This document shows positions 1 through 6,965 of a DNA stretch of 9,300 nucleotides, one piece after another. A program made the translations under genes and the position numbers. The first letter of the stretch is position 1. Each line of letters starts with the position of its first letter. Source of the DNA: Prevotella sp. UBA7551. GTDB taxonomy: Bacteria > Bacteroidota > Bacteroidia > Bacteroidales > Bacteroidaceae. The stretch covers positions 1 to 9,300 of the forward strand of contig DLLX01000022.1 of the NCBI GenBank assembly GCA_002479145.1. The letters run 5' to 3'. Under the pieces are notes generated by a model that was not told the origin of the DNA, did no database searches, and worked only from the letters and a program-made list of their open reading frames with translations.

Positions 1-618
1 TCTTCCCTCTTCAACCTTTCGCAGGGGCTTATGCTCTCCAGCGGGACGACTTCCAACTCGCGCACGATGAGCAGCAACCAGTACACGGTGCTCTACACCA
101 TCGACAGCAAGGGCGACATCGACTTCCCCGTGGTGGGCAAGATTCATGTGGCCGGAAAGTCGCGTGAGGAGGTCGCTGCCCTCATTAAGAACGAGCTGAT
201 CAAGAGCGATCTGGTCAAGGATGCGGTCGTGACGGTGGAGTTTGGCGGCCTGCACTACGCCGTCTTAGGCGAGGTCAACAAGCCCGGGCAGTATGACTTT
301 GAGAACGACCGCGAGACCATCCTCGATGCGATCAGCCGTGCGGGCGACCTGACCATCTACGGTATGCGCGACCATGTGACGGTCATACGCACCGAAAATG
401 GCGAACGGAAGGTGTATAACGTCAATATGCTCTCTGGAAAGGATGTCACTGAGTCGCCAGCTTACTACCTAAAGCAGGGTGACGTGATCTATGTGGACCC
501 CAATCCTACACGTGCACGCCAGAGTACGGTCAACGGAAACACGTTCCGTTCGTCGGCTTTCTGGGTGTCTATGGCTTCCCTGGCCATGAGTGTGACAATG
601 CTTATCAAGAACTGGTAA
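1..618 (+). CDS. Polysaccharide export protein, Wza/SLBB type (5'-truncated)
   Basis: The frame is open from base 1, so the N-terminus (signal peptide and most of the Poly_export domain) lies outside the window; the first in-window ATG at 31 is internal. About 205 residues remain. The first visible part, with a GDIDFPVVGKI stretch and a following KSREEVAALI helix, fits the end of a polysaccharide-export domain. It is followed by an SLBB-type beta-grasp domain containing the hallmark LGEVNKPGQY and an AISRAGDL helix. The protein ends in a hydrophobic segment (about SSAFWVSMASLAMSVTMLI) and a short NW tail, which suggests a C-terminal membrane helix. Proteins of this family form the periplasmic/outer-membrane conduit for capsule or exopolysaccharide and work with a Wzc-type kinase, which is the next gene, 19 bp downstream. 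Family assignment is firm. Which polysaccharide is exported cannot be told from this window. Confidence 0.9.
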   Translation, partial: SSLFNLSQGLMLSSGTTSNSRTMSSNQYTVLYTIDSKGDIDFPVVGKIHVAGKSREEVAALIKNELIKSDLVKDAVVTVEFGGLHYAVLGEVNKPGQYDFENDRETILDAISRAGDLTIYGMRDHVTVIRTENGERKVYNVNMLSGKDVTESPAYYLKQGDVIYVDPNPTRARQSTVNGNTFRSSAFWVSMASLAMSVTMLIKNW

Positions 619-637
619 AACAAACCTACTTCATAAA

Positions 638-3094
638 ATGGCAACAAACAACAGCATAACCGACGAGAAAGCCTATGTGACACCTGAGAATCAGGAGCAA
701 AATGGCAATGGCGTTGACATGCGCGTATTACTGGGAATCGTTCTCGGCAACTGGTATTGGATTCTCCTCTCCATCGTCCTGTGTGTCGGATTGGGATGGT
801 ACTACCTGAAAATTACGCCCAACACCTACAAGCGTTTCGCCCTGGTGGCCATCTCTGATGACGACCCGCAGAAAGCCGGAAAGGGCTTGGACCAGATGTT
901 CGCCAACCTGGGAACGAACCCCGAACAAAGCAATGTGAACAACGAGATGGCAGCCATACAGGCACCTTCCAACCTGCTCGAGACGGTGAAGCGGCTCAAT
1001 CTTGACATGGGATACACGATGGAAGGGCGCTGGCATCAGTCGATATTGTATGGCCGCACGCTCCCTGCGACGGTCAGAATGATGGGGCTTGGGGTGAACG
1101 AATCGGCCAGTTTGAAGATGGTGCTCCAGCCCGATGGCGTGGTGAAAATGTCGGACTTCACACGCAATGGCAAGCCCGTAGGCAACCCTAACGTCAGCGT
1201 TAGCGGCCGCACGGGCACGATAGTGGGCACCCCTGTGGGCAATGTCGTGGTCACTCCGACGGAATATTACGGATCGTTTGTGGCGCATACACAGGCCCCC
1301 ATCAACGTGACGCGCACCGATCTCTACACGATGACCGAGAGTTTGCAGAACCGCCTGACGGTGGAACTGACCGACAAGATGTCCACGCTGGTCCGTATCT
1401 CCTTCACCGACAAGGTGTCCGACCGCGCCGACGACATCATCAATACGCTGATTACGGTATATAAGGAGAACTGGGTGAAGGACAAAAACCAGATTATCAT
1501 CGCTACAACGAAGTTTATCAACGAGCGTTTGGTTATCCTGGAGCGCGAGTTGAGCGGTATTGACTCAGACATATCCAATTATAAAAGCCGCAATCTGGTG
1601 CCGTCGGTACAGGATGCCTCGAGAATTTCGATGCAGCAATCGCAGGATACCAAGAAGCAATTGCTCCAGTTGACTACCCAACGCTCCATGGCACAGTATC
1701 TGAAAGGCATTCTGATGCGGGGCGCCCGGTCGCGCCAGCTCCTGCCTACCAACACCGGACTGGACGCCAATGGCATCGAACAGCAAATTACTGAGTACAA
1801 CACCTTGCTGCTCCAGCGCAATTCTTTGATTGCCAACTCTTCGGAGAAGAACCCTCTCGTGAGCGATTATGACGAGCAGTTGGCGCAAATCCGCAGGGTA
1901 ATCCTTGAGAGTATCAACAACTTGTGCACCACAATTGACCTGCAACTGGGTCACACTCAGCAGAGTGAGAACGAGGCTACGGAGGAGATTGCTTCCAATC
2001 CTAAGCAGGAGAAGTATCTCACCAGCATCGGAAGACAACAGCAGGTCAAGGAACAACTCTATCTGTTCCTGCTTCAGAAGCGTGAGGAGAACGAGATGAA
2101 CCAGGCTTTCTCCGCCTATAACATCCGCGTGATTACCACGCCATTCGGCATCGCCGATCCCATTTCGCCCAACCACCGCAACATCCTTCTCATCGCATTT
2201 GCCCTCGGTCTGGCACTTCCCATCGGCCTGTTCTACCTCCGTGAGTCCATGAATACGAAGGTGCGCGGCAGAAAGGATTTGGAGAAACTGACGATTCCAT
2301 TTATTGGAGAGATACCTTATTCTGGCAAACGCCACTGGTGGCAGCGTCGTATCAGCCGAAAAGACAAGCTCGCCGTAGTGGTAAAGGAGGGCAAGCGCGA
2401 CATCATGAACGAGGCGTTCCGCGTGCTCAGAACGAAGCTCGAGTTCCTCATGCCGGCACATCGCAAGGAGAACGTGAGCATCATCACCTCGTTCAATCCT
2501 GGCAGTGGAAAGACTTTCCTGACGGCCAACATCGCTATGACACTGGCCATCAAGGAGAAGAGGGTGCTCATCATCGACTGCGACATACGCAAAGCCATGA
2601 TTTCCGCACTGATAGGTACGCCGCATGAGGGGCTGACCCACTACCTCACAGGGAAGGATGTGGAGTTGGATTCGCTCATACATACCTACAATGGCAATGA
2701 CAACCTGGACATTCTGCCTGTCGGAATCGTTCCCCCCAACCCCACGGAGTTGCTGGGTAACGGCCGGTTGAAGGATTTGTTGGACGAAGTGCGCGGCGAT
2801 TACGACTACATATTCCTCGACTGTCCGCCTATCGAAATGGTGGCCGACACCGAGATTGTCTCCAGATATGCTGACCGTACCATCTTCGTAGTGCGCGCCG
2901 GTCTGCTGGAACGCACCATGCTCACGGAGCTTCAGCGTATCTACGACACCAAGAAGTATCACAGTATGTCGCTCATCCTCAACGGCACGGAGGCCAAATC
3001 GGGCTACCACCGGTACGGGTACGGCTACGGGTATGGGTACGGCTATGGGTACGGTTACGGCGAAAGCGACGACAAAAAGAAACATAATAAGTAA
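638..3094 (+). CDS. Wzc-type bacterial tyrosine kinase / polysaccharide chain-length regulator
   Basis: This 818-residue protein has the full Wzc layout. A cytoplasmic N-terminus leads to TM1 (about 39-57) and a long periplasmic region (about 60-510) with predicted coiled-coil stretches. TM2 (about 515-534) precedes a cytoplasmic BY-kinase domain. In the kinase I see Walker A (NPGSGKT, K625), Walker A' (VLIIDCD, D647 and D649) and Walker B (YIFLDCPP, D728). The C-terminus has Tyr790 and then eight Tyr-Gly pairs (Tyr793 to Tyr807), followed by a charged end. In this family the C-terminal tyrosines are autophosphorylated in trans, and cycles of phosphorylation control oligomer state and polymer length or export. 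It follows the Wza-like gene by 19 bp with no promoter between, and a terminator follows, so it is the last gene of its operon. No Shine-Dalgarno is visible at the ATG. No cognate tyrosine phosphatase lies in the window. Confidence 0.94.
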   Translation: MATNNSITDEKAYVTPENQEQNGNGVDMRVLLGIVLGNWYWILLSIVLCVGLGWYYLKITPNTYKRFALVAISDDDPQKAGKGLDQMFANLGTNPEQSNVNNEMAAIQAPSNLLETVKRLNLDMGYTMEGRWHQSILYGRTLPATVRMMGLGVNESASLKMVLQPDGVVKMSDFTRNGKPVGNPNVSVSGRTGTIVGTPVGNVVVTPTEYYGSFVAHTQAPINVTRTDLYTMTESLQNRLTVELTDKMSTLVRISFTDKVSDRADDIINTLITVYKENWVKDKNQIIIATTKFINERLVILERELSGIDSDISNYKSRNLVPSVQDASRISMQQSQDTKKQLLQLTTQRSMAQYLKGILMRGARSRQLLPTNTGLDANGIEQQITEYNTLLLQRNSLIANSSEKNPLVSDYDEQLAQIRRVILESINNLCTTIDLQLGHTQQSENEATEEIASNPKQEKYLTSIGRQQQVKEQLYLFLLQKREENEMNQAFSAYNIRVITTPFGIADPISPNHRNILLIAFALGLALPIGLFYLRESMNTKVRGRKDLEKLTIPFIGEIPYSGKRHWWQRRISRKDKLAVVVKEGKRDIMNEAFRVLRTKLEFLMPAHRKENVSIITSFNPGSGKTFLTANIAMTLAIKEKRVLIIDCDIRKAMISALIGTPHEGLTHYLTGKDVELDSLIHTYNGNDNLDILPVGIVPPNPTELLGNGRLKDLLDEVRGDYDYIFLDCPPIEMVADTEIVSRYADRTIFVVRAGLLERTMLTELQRIYDTKKYHSMSLILNGTEAKSGYHRYGYGYGYGYGYGYGYGESDDKKKHNK
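3014..3061 (+). repeat. Hexanucleotide tandem repeat encoding (Tyr-Gly)8
   Basis: Eight consecutive 6-bp units of the form TAY-GGN encode alternating Tyr and Gly at residues 793-808 of the Wzc-type kinase. Units differ at third codon positions (TAC/TAT, GGG/GGC/GGT), so the DNA repeat is imperfect while the peptide repeat is perfect. Loss or gain of units would stay in frame and change the number of phosphorylatable tyrosines. Confidence 0.95.
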
Positions 3095-3116
3095 AATTAG
3101 ACATTAGATTCATCCG

Positions 3117-3153
3117 AAGGGGCGGCGGGGAGCAATCCTGTTCCGCCCCTTTT
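3117..3153 (+). terminator. Rho-independent terminator after the wzc-type gene
   Basis: A 9-bp G/C-rich stem pairs AAGGGGCGG (3117-3125) with CCGCCCCTT (3143-3151) around a 17-nt loop, and the descending arm runs into four T residues (3150-3153). It lies 22 bp after the kinase stop codon. The T tract is short, so efficiency is uncertain, but position and stem strength fit a terminator for the polysaccharide operon. Confidence 0.72.
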
Positions 3154-3236
3154 CATGCAGTGTTGACCCAGAAAAATCCATGCTTTATGCCCCTTTTTCA
3201 TGCTGGTAAAATCGTTGCCTATTTTAATTGAAAACA

Positions 3237-3268
3237 TTTGGTGGGTTCATTTGTTTTGGCTACTTTTG
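3237..3268 (+). promoter_or_regulatory. Bacteroidetes-type promoter for aspA
   Basis: A -33 box TTTG (3237-3240) is separated by 20 bp from a -7 box TACTTTTG (3261-3268), matching the Bacteroidetes sigma-ABfr consensus TTTG-N19-21-TAnnTTTG exactly. Transcription should begin a few bases after 3268, giving an A/T-rich leader of about 40 nt before the ATG at 3315. This placement also argues against an upstream in-frame ATG at 3228, which would lie before the promoter. Confidence 0.85.
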
Positions 3269-3314
3269 CAAAATAAATAAATTCAATAAAATAATTAAAA
3301 CAGAAGACCGAAAC

Positions 3315-4736
3315 ATGGCTAAAGAAAACGACAAGAAGTATCGCCTGGAGAGCGACCTTTTGGGCGAGCTTCCAGTACCTGCCGAGGCTTATTATGGTGT
3401 GCAGACGCAGCGCGCCATCAACAATTATCATATATCCGGCAAGCGGATGTGCGACTATCCCGAGTATGTACGTGCCATTGCCTATGTCAAACTGGCCGCC
3501 GCCGAGGCCAATCATGAGCTGGGTCAGCTGCCGAATGACGTGGCTGACGCGATGTGTCGGGCTTGCCGGGAGATCATTGACGGCAAGTTGCACGATAATT
3601 TCGTCACCGATATGGTGCAGGGAGGTGCGGGTACTTCCGTCAATATGAATGCCAACGAGGTGATAGCCAACCGTGCCCTGGAGCTGATGGGGTATGAGAA
3701 GGGCGACTATCAGCACTGCTGGCCCAACGATCATTGCAACTGTGGGCAGTCGACCAACGACGTTTACCCCACGACTATCCGCCTGACCTTCATCGAAATG
3801 AACAAGCAAGTCATCGCCGCCTTGGAGCGATTGGTGGACGCTTTCCGCAAGAAGGGCGAGGAATTTAAGAACAATATCAAGATGGGGCGCACCCAGTTGC
3901 AGGATGCTGTGCCCATGACGAGCGGCCAAGAGTTCAAGGCTTTCGCCGACACTTTGAAGGAAGAGGTGTACAATCTCAACCGCAATGCCGAGCTGATGCT
4001 TGAGATCAACATGGGCGCTACGGCCATTGGAACAGGCCTTAACTCCGTTCCGGGCTATGCGGAGCTGTGTACCAAGAAGCTCGCAGAGCTGACTGGGGAG
4101 AACTTTACCCTCGGAAACGACCTCGTAGAGGCCACCCCCGACACGGGCGCTTATGTGAGTTACAGTGGCGCTTTGAAGCGTTTGGCGGTCAAATTGTCCA
4201 AGGTTTGCAACGACTTGAGGCTGATGGCATCTGGTCCTCGTTGCGGTCTTCATGAGATAAACCTTCCCCCAATGGCACCGGGATCGAGCATCATGCCGGG
4301 CAAGGTGAACCCTGTCATCCCCGAAGTGACCAACCAAACCTGCTTCAAAGTGATAGGAAACGACACCACTGTCATGATTGCCGCAGAGGCAGGACAGCTC
4401 CAACTCAACGTCATGGAGCCGATAATCACTCAGTGCATCATCGAAAGTCAGACGTGGTTGAGCCGCGCGATGGACACGTTGCGTGAGCGTTGCGTCGACG
4501 GCATTACCGTAAATGCGGATCACAACGCCAAAATGGTGCGCAACAGCATCGGTATCGTCACCGCACTCAACCCCTATATCGGCTACAAGAACAGCACAAA
4601 GATTGCCAAGGAAGCCTTGGAGACGGGCGCGTCGGTCTACGATCTCGTGCTCAGAGACAACATTCTCACCAAGGAAAAGCTCGATGCCATCCTCGATCCA
4701 AGGCACATGCTGGATGCGGAAAACGTCATCAAGTAG
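3315..4736 (+). CDS. aspA: Aspartate ammonia-lyase (aspartase)
   Basis: The 473-residue product belongs to the aspartase/fumarase superfamily and deaminates L-aspartate to fumarate and ammonia in the cytoplasm. The superfamily signature GSSIMPGKVNP lies at residues 323-333; by comparison with Bacillus aspartase, Ser324 is the likely catalytic base. The residues after it (VIPEVTNQ) favour aspartase, because class II fumarases usually have a TQCE-like sequence there. NVMEPIITQ and a C-terminal GITVN stretch also fit aspartase. The ATG at 3315 (MAKENDKK) was chosen because a consensus promoter sits at 3237-3268, inside the longer open frame, and because the resulting length is normal. The gene stands alone between two terminators. 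In anaerobic Bacteroidota, fumarate from aspartate can feed fumarate respiration and succinate production; that role is inferred here. Confidence 0.95.
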   Translation: MAKENDKKYRLESDLLGELPVPAEAYYGVQTQRAINNYHISGKRMCDYPEYVRAIAYVKLAAAEANHELGQLPNDVADAMCRACREIIDGKLHDNFVTDMVQGGAGTSVNMNANEVIANRALELMGYEKGDYQHCWPNDHCNCGQSTNDVYPTTIRLTFIEMNKQVIAALERLVDAFRKKGEEFKNNIKMGRTQLQDAVPMTSGQEFKAFADTLKEEVYNLNRNAELMLEINMGATAIGTGLNSVPGYAELCTKKLAELTGENFTLGNDLVEATPDTGAYVSYSGALKRLAVKLSKVCNDLRLMASGPRCGLHEINLPPMAPGSSIMPGKVNPVIPEVTNQTCFKVIGNDTTVMIAAEAGQLQLNVMEPIITQCIIESQTWLSRAMDTLRERCVDGITVNADHNAKMVRNSIGIVTALNPYIGYKNSTKIAKEALETGASVYDLVLRDNILTKEKLDAILDPRHMLDAENVIK

Positions 4737-4761
4737 TCTTGCTTTAGGCAAATTCTTGTAT

Positions 4762-4853
4762 TAAAAGAGAGAGATTATCTCATCTAAGAAAGGAAACCGA
4801 CCCATTTAGAAAGGGATAATCCTCCGATAAAGAAGAGAAATCTATAAAGAAAG
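4762..4853. repeat. Loosely periodic purine-rich motifs after aspA
   Basis: Five copies of a TAAAGAAAG-like purine-rich motif start at about 4762, 4785, 4806, 4828 and 4845, giving spacings of 23, 21, 22 and 17 nt. The clearest pair is TAAGAAAGG (4785) and TTAGAAAGG (4806). Sequence between the motifs is not conserved. This may be chance in A/G-rich DNA. No ORF or promoter was recognised in this spacer. Confidence 0.4.
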
Positions 4854-4885
4854 CCTTCTCCGCAACATGGCGGGGAAGGCTTTTT
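4850..4885. terminator. Strong terminator between convergent aspA and eamA-family gene
   Basis: A 14-bp stem pairs AAAGCCTTCTCCGC (4850-4863) with GCGGGGAAGGCTTT (4870-4883), with a single G-T wobble and a 6-nt loop AACATG. On the plus strand it ends in five T residues (4881-4885). On the minus strand the run after the stem is also T-rich (complement of about 4841-4852). It lies between two convergent genes, so it probably ends both aspA and the four-gene minus-strand cluster. Confidence 0.88.
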
Positions 4886-4951
4886 CGTAACGTGTATGAT
4901 GTGTTATTCCTCCTTGAATGCAGTCTTACGCCCTAATGATGTCGGCAGTTA

Positions 4952-5839
4952 TCATTCCGTTTTGCTGCTCTTCTTCTTTGAAAGGACAAGCAGAATGACG
5001 GCCGAAAGAATCAAGATGATACCTATAAGGAGGCGCAAAGAGAAGGATTCGCCGAAGACAAACACGCCGATAAAGACCGCCGTGACCGGCTCCAGCGCCC
5101 CCATGATGGCCGAAGGTGTGCTGCCCACCTTGTCGATGGCGATGTTCATGAAGTATAAACTCAGCACTGTGGGCAGCAAAGCCAGCTGAGCAGCGCATGC
5201 CCATTGCTCCGTATTGGCCAGAATCTGTACGCTTTCGCCCGTGATGAGGGCCAGAACGAGCAACGAAATCATGCCGAACAGAACCACCCAAAAGGTGAAT
5301 TGGATGGCGGAGAGGCCCGAATGGGTCTGATTTACGCCGATGATGTAGAAGGCATAGAGCAGCGAGGAGAGCAGGACAAGGGTCACTCCCGTCGCAGAAA
5401 GCGCCGCATCGCCATCACCTCGGTAGAGCAATCCGATGCCCGTCACGGCCATGAGGATGGACAGGGTGGTGCGCCAGGTGATGCGCTCGTGGAAGAATAC
5501 CGTCATCAGTACGGCCGTAATGATGGGGTAGCTGAAAAGAATCGTGCTGGCAACGCCCGCATCCATGTGCTTGAAACTGGTATATAAGGTGGCCGAGGAC
5601 ATCGCCATGAGCGTACCAAGGACACACAGGCGGATGGCCGTACCGATGCGAATACGGAAGCTCTCGTGCTTGATCACCATCCATACAAGGAACATCAGCA
5701 GGGCAAGGACGTACCTCCAGACCAGCACCGAGGTAGGGCTAACCCCGTCTTGGTAGAGGAACAGGGTACCCAAAGGGTTGGTACCATAAAAAATCGCAGC
5801 AATGATACCCGCTGCGAAACCCTTGAATGTGTTGCTCAT
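4952..5839 (-). CDS. EamA-family (DMT superfamily) transporter
   Basis: The 295-residue, very hydrophobic protein has the two-repeat EamA layout, with about ten predicted membrane helices in two halves (about 8-140 and 150-287). Each half ends with the typical late-repeat pattern: DAGVASTILFSYPIITAVL followed by FFHERITW in the first, and STPSAIMGALEPVTAVFIG followed by VFGES in the second. The C-terminus is short and basic (KKKSSKTE) and is probably cytoplasmic. DMT/EamA members export amino acids or other metabolites, or are simply permeases of unknown substrate; nothing here identifies the substrate. It starts 61 bp after the rnc stop, and no Bacteroidetes promoter was seen in that gap, so it is probably the last gene of the acpP operon. 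A small 5-bp hairpin (GTGGC 5873-5877 with GCCAC 5885-5889) lies in the gap without a T tract. Confidence 0.9.
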   Translation of the reverse strand: MSNTFKGFAAGIIAAIFYGTNPLGTLFLYQDGVSPTSVLVWRYVLALLMFLVWMVIKHESFRIRIGTAIRLCVLGTLMAMSSATLYTSFKHMDAGVASTILFSYPIITAVLMTVFFHERITWRTTLSILMAVTGIGLLYRGDGDAALSATGVTLVLLSSLLYAFYIIGVNQTHSGLSAIQFTFWVVLFGMISLLVLALITGESVQILANTEQWACAAQLALLPTVLSLYFMNIAIDKVGSTPSAIMGALEPVTAVFIGVFVFGESFSLRLLIGIILILSAVILLVLSKKKSSKTE

Positions 5840-5900
5840 ATCTAAGAAAAGCTAACTAAAGTCGGGCAGAGTGTGGCCTATTCCGCCACCCGCTGACCCG

Positions 5901-6965
5901 TTATTTTTTGAAAGCCTCCATCTCTGCCAGGGCGATAATCTCCTCCCGGTCGGAATCTTCTGCGTTAGAATCTGCGGCCTTTCCAAGTCCATTGGCTGAC
6001 TTCCGGCCTCGTCTGCGTACACTTCTTGCCTCGTCGCTTGTCCCCCGACTGCCCTCAGAAGAATGTTCATCGAAGACCTCTTCCTGGAAAGGCGACTCAT
6101 GTTTCGGGCCTATCTGGGGCTTTTCGGTGATGATAAAGCTCTCCGTCTCGTCAACTGAAGGCACGAGACCGACCGGTTCTTCCTCCATTTTCGTCCGGTT
6201 CTCCTTTGCGGCAAACACCCTATCGAGAAACTTCGAGTCCCTACGGAGCTTGCGCAGCGTGTCCTTCGACGCTTTCTGCTGGCTCTCTTTCTTCGAGAAG
6301 CCGCGCGCTTCGCATCCCGGCACGTTCTCCAGCATCACCACAAAGTGGAACACTGGTGCCCCTTCCTCGTTGATTTTGTTGCCCAACATCTTGAAGTCGA
6401 GGCGCACACGGTTCTTCTGACACCACTCGATGAGCTTCGATTTGAAGTTCACCTCCTTGTAAGCAAGCTTGTCTATGTTGATCATCTCGCCCAGAATCTG
6501 CCGCTCCATAAACTGCATACAGGCTTCATAGCCGTGGTCAAGGTATATGGCGCCCACCAAAGCCTCGAACGCATTGCCTGCCATATTGCTGTTATGACCC
6601 GACTGATGTCCGTTAGAGAGCAGCTGTTTGTTGATGCCCATCTCGTTGGCCAGGCGGTTCAGCGTCTCGCGTTGTACGAGTTTGGAGCGCGTCGTGGTGA
6701 GGAAGCCCTCCCGTTTGCCCGGGAAGTGATGAAACACAATGTCGCCCACGACAGCATCGAGCACGGCATCGCCGAGAAATTCCAGCCGTTCGTTGTTCAC
6801 GGGCCTTCCTTTCTCGTTGCGTCTTGCAATGCTACTGTGGAGCAAAGCTATCTTATAGTACTCTATATGGTGTGGCCAGATGCCGGTAATCCTGTGCAAA
6901 GACAAGAAAAGCTCCTTGTCCTTGCGGAACGGGAGCTTTATCCTGTCAATCAGTTTATTCAGCAT
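5901..6965 (-). CDS. rnc: Ribonuclease III with long C-terminal tail
   Basis: The 354-residue protein cleaves double-stranded RNA (rRNA precursors, structured mRNAs) as a dimer. The catalytic domain (about 20-160) holds the signature NERLEFLGDAVLD; Glu59, Glu62 and Asp66 match E. coli Glu38, Glu41 and Asp45. The second metal-binding segment is GNAFEALVGAIYLD, where Glu134 matches E. coli Glu117 but Asn131 stands where Asp114 is expected. A dsRNA-binding domain follows (about 173-241), ending GFSKKESQQKASKDTL. The last 110 or so residues are mostly acidic and of low complexity, with a basic patch RRRGRK at 317-322; E. coli RNase III has only 226 residues. I chose the ATG at 6965 (MLNKLIDRIKLPF), which overlaps the fabF stop by 11 nt. 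An in-frame GTG at 6998 would add 11 residues inside fabF and is less likely. Confidence 0.93.
   Translation of the reverse strand: MLNKLIDRIKLPFRKDKELFLSLHRITGIWPHHIEYYKIALLHSSIARRNEKGRPVNNERLEFLGDAVLDAVVGDIVFHHFPGKREGFLTTTRSKLVQRETLNRLANEMGINKQLLSNGHQSGHNSNMAGNAFEALVGAIYLDHGYEACMQFMERQILGEMINIDKLAYKEVNFKSKLIEWCQKNRVRLDFKMLGNKINEEGAPVFHFVVMLENVPGCEARGFSKKESQQKASKDTLRKLRRDSKFLDRVFAAKENRTKMEEEPVGLVPSVDETESFIITEKPQIGPKHESPFQEEVFDEHSSEGSRGTSDEARSVRRRGRKSANGLGKAADSNAEDSDREEIIALAEMEAFKK

Noticed and set aside
1565..3085. Open frame of about 506 codons on the minus strand, opposite the Wzc-type gene
   Set aside because: It is antisense to well-conserved kinase motifs, and its start region is merely the complement of the Tyr-Gly repeat. 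There is no recognisable domain or promoter.
3228..3314. N-terminal extension of aspA by 29 residues from an ATG at 3228
   Set aside because: A consensus promoter lies at 3237-3268, downstream of that ATG, and the extension would not be transcribed from it. Aspartases start near MAKENDKK-like residues.
3315..4736. Class II fumarase as the identity of the lyase
   Set aside because: The residues after GSSIMPGKVNP are VIPEVTNQ, which is the aspartase pattern rather than the TQCE-like one of class II fumarases.
3219..4751. Open frame of about 510 codons on the minus strand, opposite aspA
   Set aside because: It runs wholly antisense to a clear aspartase gene. Its translation has no domain and is rich in His, Val and Leu, as expected from the complement of codon-biased DNA.
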